Below, one piece after another: positions 1 to 6,714 of a DNA stretch of 20,023 bases. The DNA lies in assembly GCA_903908785.1 (NCBI GenBank), contig CAIVTL010000397.1, forward strand, positions 1 to 20,023, written 5' to 3'. How positions within the stretch are numbered: the first letter of the stretch is position 1; each line of letters opens with the position of its first letter. The position numbers and the translations under genes are program-made. Below the pieces are notes generated by a model. The model ran no database searches, was not told where the DNA came from, and saw nothing but the letters and a program-made list of their open reading frames with translations. This stretch comes from Caldifarciminota bacterium. GTDB lineage: Bacteria > Hydrothermota > Tepidihabitantia > Tepidihabitantales > Tepidihabitantaceae.

Positions 1-51
1 CTGCAGGAACCGCGCCACCTTCCGGTCATCCTCAACCACGAGAATCCTCAT
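1..51 (-). CDS. response regulator, N-terminal fragment (cut by window edge)
   Basis: Reading leftward from an ATG at 51-49, the first 17 residues are MRILVVEDDRKVARFLQ. This is the usual opening of a CheY-like receiver domain: beta-1, then the acidic pair (ED/DD) that binds Mg2+ next to the phosphoacceptor. The style (VVEDDRKVARFL) is that of OmpR/PhoB-type regulators, but the phosphorylated Asp, the output domain and any partner kinase lie outside the window. The gene is codirectional with, and 110 nt downstream of, the outer-membrane receptor gene, so the two may be cotranscribed. The assignment to a receiver domain is firm; the OmpR class is an inference. Confidence 0.75.
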   Translation of the reverse strand, partial: MRILVVEDDRKVARFLQ

Positions 52-161
52 CCCGAGCCCGCCGTTTCCCGGCTCGTCCAGCTCGGTCCGCACGTCATCC
101 TACCATTATGCCGTCCGAACTGCACCAATCAAGCGGCAGCCGTGGCGACGGCAGCAGTCCT

Positions 162-2594
162 TCACGGCCCGGTGTCGCCGCCGTTGTCAGTGTTCTCGTT
201 CTGCACGCTGCGGCCGGCCTTGAAGTTGTTGAAGTTCCAAGTCAGGCCGAGCGACACGACCTGCGCCTGACGGATGGATTTCGAGAAGCTGTAGAACCCC
301 ACGCCCTGGGTTGTGGATTCGTGCCGGCCCGTGCCCAGTATGTCGCGGATTTGGAGCGTCAGGGACAGGCGGCGGCTGAAGAACTGCTGCTTGACCGCGG
401 CGCTGGTTATGAACGAGCCTTTCTCCGTACCCTGGGACGCGACTTCGGGTGCAGAGTAGCGGGCATTGACCAGGAGACGCGTGTCCGGGAAGAGCTGGAA
501 CTCATTGCTCAGGTTCCCTTCCCAGATGAAGCTCGTGCGCGTGGTGCCGAGAAGCACGGCGTCAAGTCGGTAATGATACGCGTCCCCGCTGAGGGTGACG
601 TTCCACCATTTCACCGGCCGGAATTCAAGGTTGAGTTCGCCGCCGAGCGAGTAATCGGTGCCGACGTTGTCCGACGTCTCGAGCAGGACGTTTTGCCGGT
701 ACACCGACGATACGTCGTCAATGACGTTGTGGGTGATGCGATAGTAGGCATCGGCCGAGAGCTGGCCCGAGCCGACCGGCATCTGGTAGCCGACTTCCCA
801 GGAGTCGATGTTCTCCGGCTTGAGGGCCGGGTTGCCCTGCTGCACATGGAAGGCGTCTCGCCAGGTGATGAACGGCTCCAGGTCCCAGCCCTCCGGCCGC
901 TCGATACGACGCGTGTAGCTGGCCATCAACTGTCTCTCGCCGGGGAGGTCGTACGATAGATGCACGGTCGGGAACGGGTCGAGCTCCCTGACCGTGATGC
1001 TGGAATCGATGTCGACCAGCCTGATCAGGCGGTCGGTAAACTCGCCGCGCAGGCCGAGTTCGAACCCGAACTTCGCGAGGTTGCCGGAGTAGAGGCCGTA
1101 GAGCGAGTGGACGTCGTCCCGGAAGTCCACCGAGTGGCTGAACAGCGGCTGATAGATATAGCTGTGCGAGGTCGTGTCGTACTCGTACCGGCTCGTGCCG
1201 TTGTTGGACCGGTCGAACCGACTCTCGTACCCGGCCTCGAACTTGTCATCTTTACGCAGGGGCAGTGTGTAGTCGAGCTTGATGGTCAGCTCTTTGCTCG
1301 GGCCGGTGCCGCTATCGCGCAGGGCGCTGGTCGTGTCGCCGGTGGTCGAGTCGGTAAGCGTGGTGCTCTGCAGTTCGGTTCCGCCCCGGCCTAACAGGTC
1401 AACGTGGGCCGCGAGCTCGTGTCCCTTGCCGAAACTGTGTACGTCGTCCAGGTTGAGAGCGTAGAAGATCCCGTTCCGGCTTGACCCGTCAATGCTGTTG
1501 TATTTCAGCACGCCGGTGCCGGGCCGGGTCGATTCCGCGTAGGCAGCGGTCTGACTGAAGCCGAAGCTCCGGTTGCCGGTCCGGCCGCCAAGGCTGAGCA
1601 CATCGCTCTTGCCTAGTTGCAGGTCCATGCCCGCGCGCACGCCGTAGGGGCGGCCGCGGCGCGTACGGTTGCCGGAAGCGTCGACGAATGAGGTGGTGTC
1701 GTTCTGGATGGTCCGGTCGTCAGTCACGCGCTTGTCCCGGAACCGGCGCAGGTTGTAGTCCGCGCCGGCGAACACGTTAGCGATGCCCTGCCGGTAGCCA
1801 AGCAGGAAGTCGCCGCCGTAGCTGCCGTCGGTGCCGCCCCGCGCGTTGACAAGGCCGTTGACCCCAAGCTGCCGCTGCTTCTTCAGGATGACGTTGATGA
1901 TTCCGGAAATGCCTTCGGGGTCGTATTTCGCGGACGGGTTGGTGATGAGCTCGATATTGTTGATAGTGCTGGCCGGAATCTGCTGCAGGGCCTCGCTGGG
2001 GTCGAGCGGGGACGGCCGCCCGTCCACCAGCACCTTGAAGTTGCCGCTGCCGCGCATGGTCACGGTTCCGTCCGGGTCTACTTTTACCGATGGAACGTTC
2101 TCGAGCACGTCCACCGCCGTGCCGTTTGCCGCGGTCTGTTGGTGGGCCACATCAACGACCTTCTTGTCGATTTTGAAAGTCAGGGACGGACGCTCGCCGA
2201 CCGCCTCCACGCCCTTCACCGCGACTACCGTTTGCTGGAGGGTCATCCGGCCCATGTCGCGGGTCGCACCGGCAGCCAGGGTGATGTCCCCGACCGTCTT
2301 TGTGCGGTAGCCGATGAAGGACAACTCCACGGAGTAGCGGCCCGGCTTGACCCCGTCGAGCCGGAACGCGCCGTTCTGGTCCGTCACCGTGCCGGTGACT
2401 TGAGCGCTGTCGCGCTGGCTGCGCAGCACGATGTTGGCGTACTCAATCGGCACGCTGAGGTCGGCATCGTACACCTGCCCGGTGATAGTGCCCTTCTGCG
2501 GGCCGCCGGGGAGAGGATTCTGCCCGGGCTGCGCGAGCGCAACCCCGGCAAGAACGAGCAATAAACCGATGACGGACGCGTATCGTTTGGTCAT
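162..2594 (-). CDS. TonB-dependent-receptor-like outer membrane beta-barrel protein
   Basis: An 810-residue exported protein of the outer-membrane beta-barrel (OMP_b-brl_3-like) receptor group. Residues 1-21 are a signal peptide ending LAGVALA before QPGQ. Residues about 34-120 form a carboxypeptidase-regulatory-like domain (GTITGQVYDADLSVPIEYAN, then NGAFRLDGVKPGRYSVELSF). Residues about 140-240 are the plug (AVDVLENVPSVKVDPDGTVT, FKVLVDGRPSP, NPSAKYDPEGISGIINVILK). The rest is barrel, rich in alternating aromatic strands and ending near VVSLGLTWNFNNFK with a short acidic tail. It probably sits in the outer membrane as a ligand receptor or transporter; no substrate can be read from the sequence and I see no TonB box. 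The ATG at 2594 gives a good signal peptide, though its ribosome-binding site is weak. The upstream phased repeats suggest control by a response regulator. Confidence 0.85.
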   Translation of the reverse strand: MTKRYASVIGLLLVLAGVALAQPGQNPLPGGPQKGTITGQVYDADLSVPIEYANIVLRSQRDSAQVTGTVTDQNGAFRLDGVKPGRYSVELSFIGYRTKTVGDITLAAGATRDMGRMTLQQTVVAVKGVEAVGERPSLTFKIDKKVVDVAHQQTAANGTAVDVLENVPSVKVDPDGTVTMRGSGNFKVLVDGRPSPLDPSEALQQIPASTINNIELITNPSAKYDPEGISGIINVILKKQRQLGVNGLVNARGGTDGSYGGDFLLGYRQGIANVFAGADYNLRRFRDKRVTDDRTIQNDTTSFVDASGNRTRRGRPYGVRAGMDLQLGKSDVLSLGGRTGNRSFGFSQTAAYAESTRPGTGVLKYNSIDGSSRNGIFYALNLDDVHSFGKGHELAAHVDLLGRGGTELQSTTLTDSTTGDTTSALRDSGTGPSKELTIKLDYTLPLRKDDKFEAGYESRFDRSNNGTSRYEYDTTSHSYIYQPLFSHSVDFRDDVHSLYGLYSGNLAKFGFELGLRGEFTDRLIRLVDIDSSITVRELDPFPTVHLSYDLPGERQLMASYTRRIERPEGWDLEPFITWRDAFHVQQGNPALKPENIDSWEVGYQMPVGSGQLSADAYYRITHNVIDDVSSVYRQNVLLETSDNVGTDYSLGGELNLEFRPVKWWNVTLSGDAYHYRLDAVLLGTTRTSFIWEGNLSNEFQLFPDTRLLVNARYSAPEVASQGTEKGSFITSAAVKQQFFSRRLSLTLQIRDILGTGRHESTTQGVGFYSFSKSIRQAQVVSLGLTWNFNNFKAGRSVQNENTDNGGDTGP

Positions 2595-2627
2595 GGCAGG
2601 AGTTTTCCCTTCATTTGAATAGGTACT

Positions 2628-2680
2628 ATCATAAACGCCGGGCCTTAAGGCAGGGTTAAGCGCCGGTTAAACTGAGTTAA
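2628..2680 (-). promoter_or_regulatory. receptor promoter with four phased TTAA direct repeats
   Basis: On the plus strand TTAA occurs at 2645, 2656, 2667 and 2677, spacings of 11, 11 and 10 bp, with the inner copies inside GGTTAA or AGTTAA. Read toward the receptor gene these are TTAAC-like half-sites on one face of the helix, followed about 12 bp later by a -10-like TATGAT (2633-2628). Direct repeats at 10-11 bp that replace a -35 box are typical of PhoB/PhoP/OmpR-type regulators. A receiver-domain gene lies just downstream of the receptor. The identity of the binding protein is inferred. Confidence 0.5.
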
Positions 2681-2719
2681 TCTGCGTAGCCGGTCACAGG
2701 GCTGTACGTTCCACGATTA

Positions 2720-2750
2720 GAGATGTCCGCGGGCGGCCCGCGGATTTCTC
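2720..2750. other. perfect GC-rich inverted repeat
   Basis: TCCGCGGGC (2726-2734) is followed, after one G, by its exact complement GCCCGCGGA (2736-2744). GAGA (2720-2723) and TCTC (2747-2750) extend the symmetry beyond a two-base mismatch. It lies between the two divergent promoters. It may be an operator, or a hairpin closing the leftward unit; it lacks a real T-tract for a terminator. Confidence 0.45.
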
Positions 2751-2833
2751 AGTCGGGAATCGGATGAGCCGCCGGCGGTCGCTGGACCGGCCGGCCCTGC
2801 ACCGTTGCCGCCCGGCGTGGACCACGAATCCGC

Positions 2834-2861
2834 TTGACACTTGCCACGCGCGGGGTAAAAT
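2834..2861 (+). promoter_or_regulatory. sigma-70 promoter
   Basis: TTGACA (2834-2839), a 16-bp spacer and TAAAAT (2856-2861) form a near-consensus housekeeping promoter. It is followed by AAGGAGG (2878-2884) and the ATG of the lipoprotein gene at 2891. The reading frame stays open upstream to 2834, but that stretch is the promoter, so translation should start at 2891. Confidence 0.8.
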
Positions 2862-2890
2862 TCTGCGACCTTATACTAAGGAGGAACCGT

Positions 2891-3502
2891 ATGCGTCGTT
2901 CTCTGTTTAGCCTTCTGACCGTGGTCGCAATTGCCGCTCTGCTTGTCACGACCGGCTGCGAGCGTTCCAGTGTGCTTCGTGTCGCCTCTATCAATGGCGG
3001 CAACACGGTTCGGTCGGACATCGCCGACTTCTACACGTACTTCGACAAAGTAGATAGCGAATGGGTTACTATCTACCAAGTGCTGCCCGATACGGTCCTG
3101 GTCGAAGTCCAGTACGTCGAAATCGGCGCCGGGCTGCCGACGTGGACGCCCTACGTGGCAGTCATCAACAAGGCCACGATTACCTACAATAGCGCGGATC
3201 CGACCGTCACCTACGACCCGGCGGTCATTCCGATGTCTTGGTCCGTCAAATCCGACCCAACCAGTCCGAAGGTCACGAAGTACAACACGTTCGCAATGAC
3301 CGTGGTGTCGGGTACATGGAAGGAAAAGGCCTTTGGCGGCGACGTGGCCGATCCGCCGGACTACGACATCCTGGACCTCGTGGATGCGACCCTCAAGATA
3401 TCCGGCTACGATTCGGTGGCGCTCAAGACGGTCGAAGCTACCGGCAAGTTCCAGATAGAATTCGGTAACTTGTACGACGACCCGTCGAAGCTAGGCAAGT
3501 AG
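2891..3502 (+). CDS. hypothetical lipoprotein
   Basis: A 203-residue protein starting at the ATG six bases after a strong AAGGAGG. It begins MRRSLFSLLTVVAIAALL and then VTTGC: a short basic n-region, a hydrophobic core and a lipobox with the acylated Cys at about residue 23, so it should be a lipoprotein. The mature part has no motif I recognise. It alternates hydrophobic and polar residues (YQVLPDTVLVEVQYVEIG, then AMTVVSGTWKEKAF), which suggests a beta-sandwich, and ends YDDPSKLGK. It is a single-gene unit, with its own sigma-70 promoter at 2834 and a strong terminator at 3581. The function is unknown. Confidence 0.8.
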   Translation: MRRSLFSLLTVVAIAALLVTTGCERSSVLRVASINGGNTVRSDIADFYTYFDKVDSEWVTIYQVLPDTVLVEVQYVEIGAGLPTWTPYVAVINKATITYNSADPTVTYDPAVIPMSWSVKSDPTSPKVTKYNTFAMTVVSGTWKEKAFGGDVADPPDYDILDLVDATLKISGYDSVALKTVEATGKFQIEFGNLYDDPSKLGK

Positions 3503-3580
3503 ACGCCGGGCGAATCAACGGGTGGCCCGACGAAGGGCTTGGGCCTGAAAACCTAGACGATACGGTTCCGAGAGTTCAAA

Positions 3581-3612
3581 CAGACCACCAGCGCTGCTGG
3601 TGGTCTGTTTTG
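3581..3612 (+). terminator. rho-independent terminator
   Basis: A perfect 12-bp stem, CAGACCACCAGC (3581-3592) with GCTGGTGGTCTG (3596-3607) around a GCT loop, is followed by TTTTGTGTT. It closes the lipoprotein unit. Confidence 0.9.
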
Positions 3613-3662
3613 TGTTCGACCGAGCCGGGCTGGCCGACCCGCGTCGCAGCACTGCCCGTCCC

Positions 3663-3697
3663 CAACTCGCAACCCGTAACCCGCAACTCATAACTCT
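3663..3697 (+). repeat. 7-bp tandem repeat, five units
   Basis: Five consecutive heptamers of the form YAACYCN run without a gap: CAACTCG, CAACCCG, TAACCCG, CAACTCA, TAACTCT. The array lies in the gap between the terminator and the next promoter. No function is visible. Confidence 0.7.
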
Positions 3698-3722
3698 GCG
3701 TTGACGTCGCTCCGGCTGAGAC

Positions 3723-3751
3723 TTGACTTCGCTGTCGCCAACCGCTAGATT
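3723..3751 (+). promoter_or_regulatory. sigma-70 promoter, copy 1 of a duplicated element
   Basis: TTGACT (3723-3728), a 17-bp spacer and TAGATT (3746-3751). The start codon at 3767 is only about 9 nt beyond the expected transcript start, so the mRNA would be nearly leaderless. Most bases, including much of the spacer (ending CAACCGC), recur in the kaiC-side promoter at 4311. Confidence 0.75.
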
Positions 3752-3766
3752 ACTGACGAGATACCG

Positions 3767-4255
3767 ATGCCGAGAACGATGCCCAAGTGGTTGCTGCTGG
3801 TCCTGATTGTCGGCTGTGGCTGTGGCTGGTTGGTGAAGCCGGCCGAGGTAGAACTGGTCGGGTTGACGTTTCCGGGCGAGAACCTGGTGGATATTACCGT
3901 GCTGATACGCAACCGCAACCCATTTTCGGCCAGGGCATCGGACCTGGAGTACAAGATAAGCATCGGCGGCGAGGTGATAGGCCGGGGCCGCACGCCTCAA
4001 GTCCTGTCCTTCGGCGCCCGGGATTCACTCGTGACCCACTTTCCGCTGAGCTACGATATGGCCGCACTGTCGCGCGTCCTGCCCCAGATACTGCAGGATA
4101 CCGTCGTCGTTCGGGTTGATGGCACCTACCGGTTGCGGTCGCTGCTCTCGTCGCCGAGGCTTCCGTTCGCCACCGAGCGCCGCATTCCGGTCAAAGCGAG
4201 ACTGGGCGGGATTTTCCAGAGCCTGCTCGGCGGCACGCCGGGAAAGGGAAAATAG
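3767..4255 (+). CDS. LEA14/WHy-like lipoprotein
   Basis: A 162-residue protein. The N-terminus (MPKWLLLVLIVGC) is a lipoprotein signal with the lipid-modified Cys at about residue 17. The mature part matches the water-stress/LEA14 (WHy) fold: VELVGLTFPGENLVDITVLI, then RNRNPFSARASDLEYKISIG, GEVIGRG and DTVVVRVDGTYRLRS, which is the family's order of strands with the conserved asparagine-rich NPF turn. Members are usually periplasmic or membrane-anchored proteins linked to desiccation or stress. An ATG at 3779 is an alternative start that gives a tighter signal peptide; neither start has a good ribosome-binding site, which fits a leaderless transcript from the promoter at 3723. It ends 55 nt before the next promoter. 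Confidence 0.75.
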   Translation: MPRTMPKWLLLVLIVGCGCGWLVKPAEVELVGLTFPGENLVDITVLIRNRNPFSARASDLEYKISIGGEVIGRGRTPQVLSFGARDSLVTHFPLSYDMAALSRVLPQILQDTVVVRVDGTYRLRSLLSSPRLPFATERRIPVKARLGGIFQSLLGGTPGKGK

Positions 4256-4310
4256 GGAATTGGCCCGACGCATGGCCGGTGAGATACGGAGAATGCCGGG
4301 CCGCGACTCC

Positions 4311-4339
4311 TTGACTTTGCTGCCCACAACCGCTAGATT
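4311..4339 (+). promoter_or_regulatory. sigma-70 promoter for the kaiC-kaiB unit
   Basis: TTGACT (4311-4316), a 17-bp spacer and TAGATT (4334-4339). It is the only clear promoter before kaiC. It strongly resembles the promoter at 3723, spacer included. The predicted transcript start (about 4346) lies next to an ATG at 4349, about 200 nt upstream of kaiC. Confidence 0.7.
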
Positions 4340-4348
4340 TTTGATGCT

Positions 4349-4552
4349 ATGACGAGTACATTTCAACCGGGAGTCCATCGCCCCGGCCTGATAGCGGCCG
4401 CGATTCCCCTCAAGAAGGACGCGGGAGGCTCGTTGTGCGGCTCGGCACACACTGGAGACGACCGACCTGCGGAGATAACTTCAACACCTGAAGACCTTCG
4501 CTCTGGGCGCTGCGAATCTATGTTCCGTCTATTTGGGAGGAAACAGACATGA
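4349..4552 (+). CDS. possible 67-aa leader ORF overlapping kaiC
   Basis: An open frame of 67 codons begins about 3 nt after the predicted transcript start, so it would be leaderless, and its TGA overlaps the kaiC start codon as ATGA. The product (MTSTFQPGVHRPGLI near the start, MFRLFGRKQT at the end) is basic, has no membrane segment and resembles nothing I know. The geometry would allow translational coupling to kaiC, but kaiC also has its own ribosome-binding site (GGGAGG, 4535-4540). It could equally be a chance frame in a 5' leader. Confidence 0.3.
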   Translation: MTSTFQPGVHRPGLIAAAIPLKKDAGGSLCGSAHTGDDRPAEITSTPEDLRSGRCESMFRLFGRKQT

Positions 4553-6318
4553 CTAAGCCAGGACGACCTGCACGCAGAACTCCGAATGGCCGGACGGGCA
4601 GGGCCGAGGGGCTGAAGGCGCTGGCGAAGTGCCCGACCGGCATTCGCGGGCTGGATGACGTCACCGAAGGCGGTTTGCCGCGCGGCCGGCCGACACTGGT
4701 CAGCGGAGGCGCCGGCTGCGGTAAGACGCTGATGGCAATGGAGTTCGTCGTCCGGGGCGCGCGGGATTTCGGCGAACCCGGCGTGTTCATGGCTTTTGAG
4801 GAGACCGTGGCCGAACTCACCAGCAATGTCGCCAGTCTCGGGTTCGACCTGCCTTCGCTCATCCGGCGCAAGAAGTTGGCGGTGGACTATGTTCGTATCG
4901 AGCGCAGCGAAATCGAGATGACCGGCGAATACGACCTCGAAGGGCTGTTCGTCCGGCTGGGCGCGATGATTGACGAAGTGCACGCGAAGCGCGTCGTGCT
5001 CGACACCATCGAGTCGCTCTTTTCCAGCCTGCCCAACGAGGGCATCCTGCGCGCCGAGCTGCGACGGCTGTTTCGCTGGCTGAAGGACCGGGGCGTTACG
5101 TCGGTGATCACCGCGGAGCGGGGCCCGGAAGGCCAGCTTACCCGCTACGGCCTGGAAGAGTACGTCAGCGACTGCGTAATCGTCCTCGACCACCGCGTGA
5201 ACAACCAGGTCGCCACGCGCCGGCTCCAGATCGTCAAGTACCGCGGCAGCAGTCACGGCACGAACGAGTACCCCACGATGATTGACGAGCATGGCCTGAG
5301 CGTCCTGCCCATCACCTCGCTCGGGCTTTGCCACGGCGTTTCGGACCGGCGCATCTCCACCGGTATTCCACGCCTGGATACGATGATGACCGGGAAAGGC
5401 TACTGGCAGGGCAGCAGCATCCTGGTCAGCGGTACCGCCGGTTCGGGCAAGACCAGTGTCGCCACGGCGCTCGTGGACAGCGTCTGCAAGCGCGGCGGCC
5501 GGTGCCTCTACTTCTCGTTCGAGGAGTCGCCGGACCAGATTGTCCGCAACATGGGGTCAATCGGCTTTCACCTGGGCCCGTACGCGCGCAGCGGGCGCCT
5601 GCAGTTTCACTCGGTTCGGCCGACGCTTTACGGACTGGAGAGCCACCTGGTTACCCTCCACGAACTCGTTGACCGGTGGCACCCCGACGTCGTGGTAATG
5701 GACCCGATAACCGGCCTGACCAGTATCGGCGAGCCGGGCGAGGTCAAAGCGATGCTGATGCGGGTAGTCGATTTCCTCAAGAGCCGAAACGTCACCACGC
5801 TTGTCACCAGTCTGACTGAAGGCGGCTCCCCCATCGATAAGACCGAGACCAGCGTGTCCTCGCTGATGGACACCTGGATCCTGCTGCACATGGTCGAGTC
5901 GGCCGGCGAGCGCAACCGCATCCTGTACGTCCTCAAGAGCCGGGGCATGGCGCATTCCAACCAGATGCGCGAGTTCATGCTCACCGACCGTGGTATCAGG
6001 CTGATGGACGTGTCTACCGGCCGCGGCGAGGTCTACACCGGTTCAGCCCGCGCCATCCAGGAGTCGCGCGACAAGGCCGACGCGGTCGCCGCCGACCAGG
6101 CCTCCCGGCGCCGGCTAGGGGAAATCACCTACGAGCAGCTTGCGCTGGAGGCGCAGGTGCGGACGTTGCAGTCCCGGCTAGCCGGGCTGAAGCAGGACAT
6201 GGCCATGGCCGTCAAACAGGAGCGGGAACGCGGCGCCGCCGCGAGCCACGACACCAAAGGCCTGGCCCGTGGCCGGAGTGCCGACAGCGACGGAGCACAA
6301 GAAGGGAACGTCACATGA
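4549..6318 (+). CDS. kaiC: KaiC-like two-domain RecA ATPase (clock protein family)
   Basis: A 589-residue double-RecA ATPase of the KaiC family. Domain 1 has Walker A GGAGCGKT (53-60) and the catalytic Glu pair E84-E85; domain 2 has Walker A GTAGSGKT (295-302) and E325-E326 in YFSFEESPDQIV. The phosphorylation loop is kept as KTETSVSSLMDTWILL, with S437-S438 at the position of the cyanobacterial Ser-Thr pair and T432 upstream. The final 90 residues (about 500-589) are a charged, probably coiled-coil tail beyond the usual clock KaiC, as in many non-cyanobacterial members. GGGAGG sits 8 nt before the ATG. The stop overlaps the kaiB start (ATGA), so the two should be made together. There is no kaiA nearby. 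In cyanobacteria this protein is the autokinase at the heart of the circadian oscillator; here the downstream PAS-EBP is the likely output (inference). Confidence 0.93.
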   Translation: MTKPGRPARRTPNGRTGRAEGLKALAKCPTGIRGLDDVTEGGLPRGRPTLVSGGAGCGKTLMAMEFVVRGARDFGEPGVFMAFEETVAELTSNVASLGFDLPSLIRRKKLAVDYVRIERSEIEMTGEYDLEGLFVRLGAMIDEVHAKRVVLDTIESLFSSLPNEGILRAELRRLFRWLKDRGVTSVITAERGPEGQLTRYGLEEYVSDCVIVLDHRVNNQVATRRLQIVKYRGSSHGTNEYPTMIDEHGLSVLPITSLGLCHGVSDRRISTGIPRLDTMMTGKGYWQGSSILVSGTAGSGKTSVATALVDSVCKRGGRCLYFSFEESPDQIVRNMGSIGFHLGPYARSGRLQFHSVRPTLYGLESHLVTLHELVDRWHPDVVVMDPITGLTSIGEPGEVKAMLMRVVDFLKSRNVTTLVTSLTEGGSPIDKTETSVSSLMDTWILLHMVESAGERNRILYVLKSRGMAHSNQMREFMLTDRGIRLMDVSTGRGEVYTGSARAIQESRDKADAVAADQASRRRLGEITYEQLALEAQVRTLQSRLAGLKQDMAMAVKQERERGAAASHDTKGLARGRSADSDGAQEGNVT

Positions 6319-6617
6319 CCAAAGCGGCATCGAACCCCAAACCCGAGACATGGGACCTGAAGCTCTACATCGCGGGCTACACGCCCCGGGCGGTGAAGGC
6401 CCTCGAAAACCTGAAGCAACTCTGCGAAGAACACCTGCACGGCGTGTACAGCATCGAGGTGGTCGACCTGTTGCGCAACCCGCGCCTGGCGCGGGGCGAC
6501 CAGATCGTGGCGGTGCCCACCCTGGTGCGCAAGCTGCCGGAACCGGTCCGCAAGATCATCGGCGACCTGTCGAACCGGGAACGCGTCCTGGTCGGTCTCG
6601 ACCTGCGGCCAAGATGA
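6315..6617 (+). CDS. kaiB: KaiB-like protein
   Basis: A 100-residue protein covering the whole KaiB thioredoxin-like, fold-switching domain. Family signatures in order: LKLYIAGYTPRAVKALENL (near residues 15-33), GVYSIEVVDLLRNPRLA, then VAVPTLVRKLPEPVRKIIGD and LSNRERVLVGLDL at the end. KaiB binds the first ring of KaiC and, in cyanobacteria, drives dephosphorylation and controls output partners. The start codon overlaps the kaiC stop (ATGA), the classic sign of translational coupling. A stable hairpin follows the stop, before the activator gene. I am very sure of the family; the circadian role is not established outside cyanobacteria. Confidence 0.95.
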   Translation: MTKAASNPKPETWDLKLYIAGYTPRAVKALENLKQLCEEHLHGVYSIEVVDLLRNPRLARGDQIVAVPTLVRKLPEPVRKIIGDLSNRERVLVGLDLRPR

Positions 6618-6648
6618 GCACGTGAGAAGGCGCGCCGGAAGACCCGCT

Positions 6649-6679
6649 GCCGATCGGCAGACAACGTCTGCCGGTCGGC
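6649..6679 (+). other. strong intercistronic hairpin between kaiB and the activator gene
   Basis: GCCGATCGGCAGAC (6649-6662) pairs along all 14 bases with GTCTGCCGGTCGGC (6666-6679), counting one G-U, around an AAC loop. There is no T-run after it, so it is not a standard terminator. It may set the ratio of kaiBC to activator mRNA by stabilisation or partial termination, or act as a dyad operator. Confidence 0.6.
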
Positions 6680-6714
6680 CCGAACATCCGAACCGGGGAA
6701 ACAGGTAAGGGAAA

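Noticed and set aside
108..959. Long plus-strand frame opposite the receptor gene
   Set aside because: It is the antisense shadow of a well-supported 810-codon gene, with no ribosome-binding site or family resemblance.
4363..5334. Minus-strand frame of 323 codons opposite kaiC
   Set aside because: It is the complement of conserved KaiC coding sequence in GC-rich DNA; the product shows no domain.
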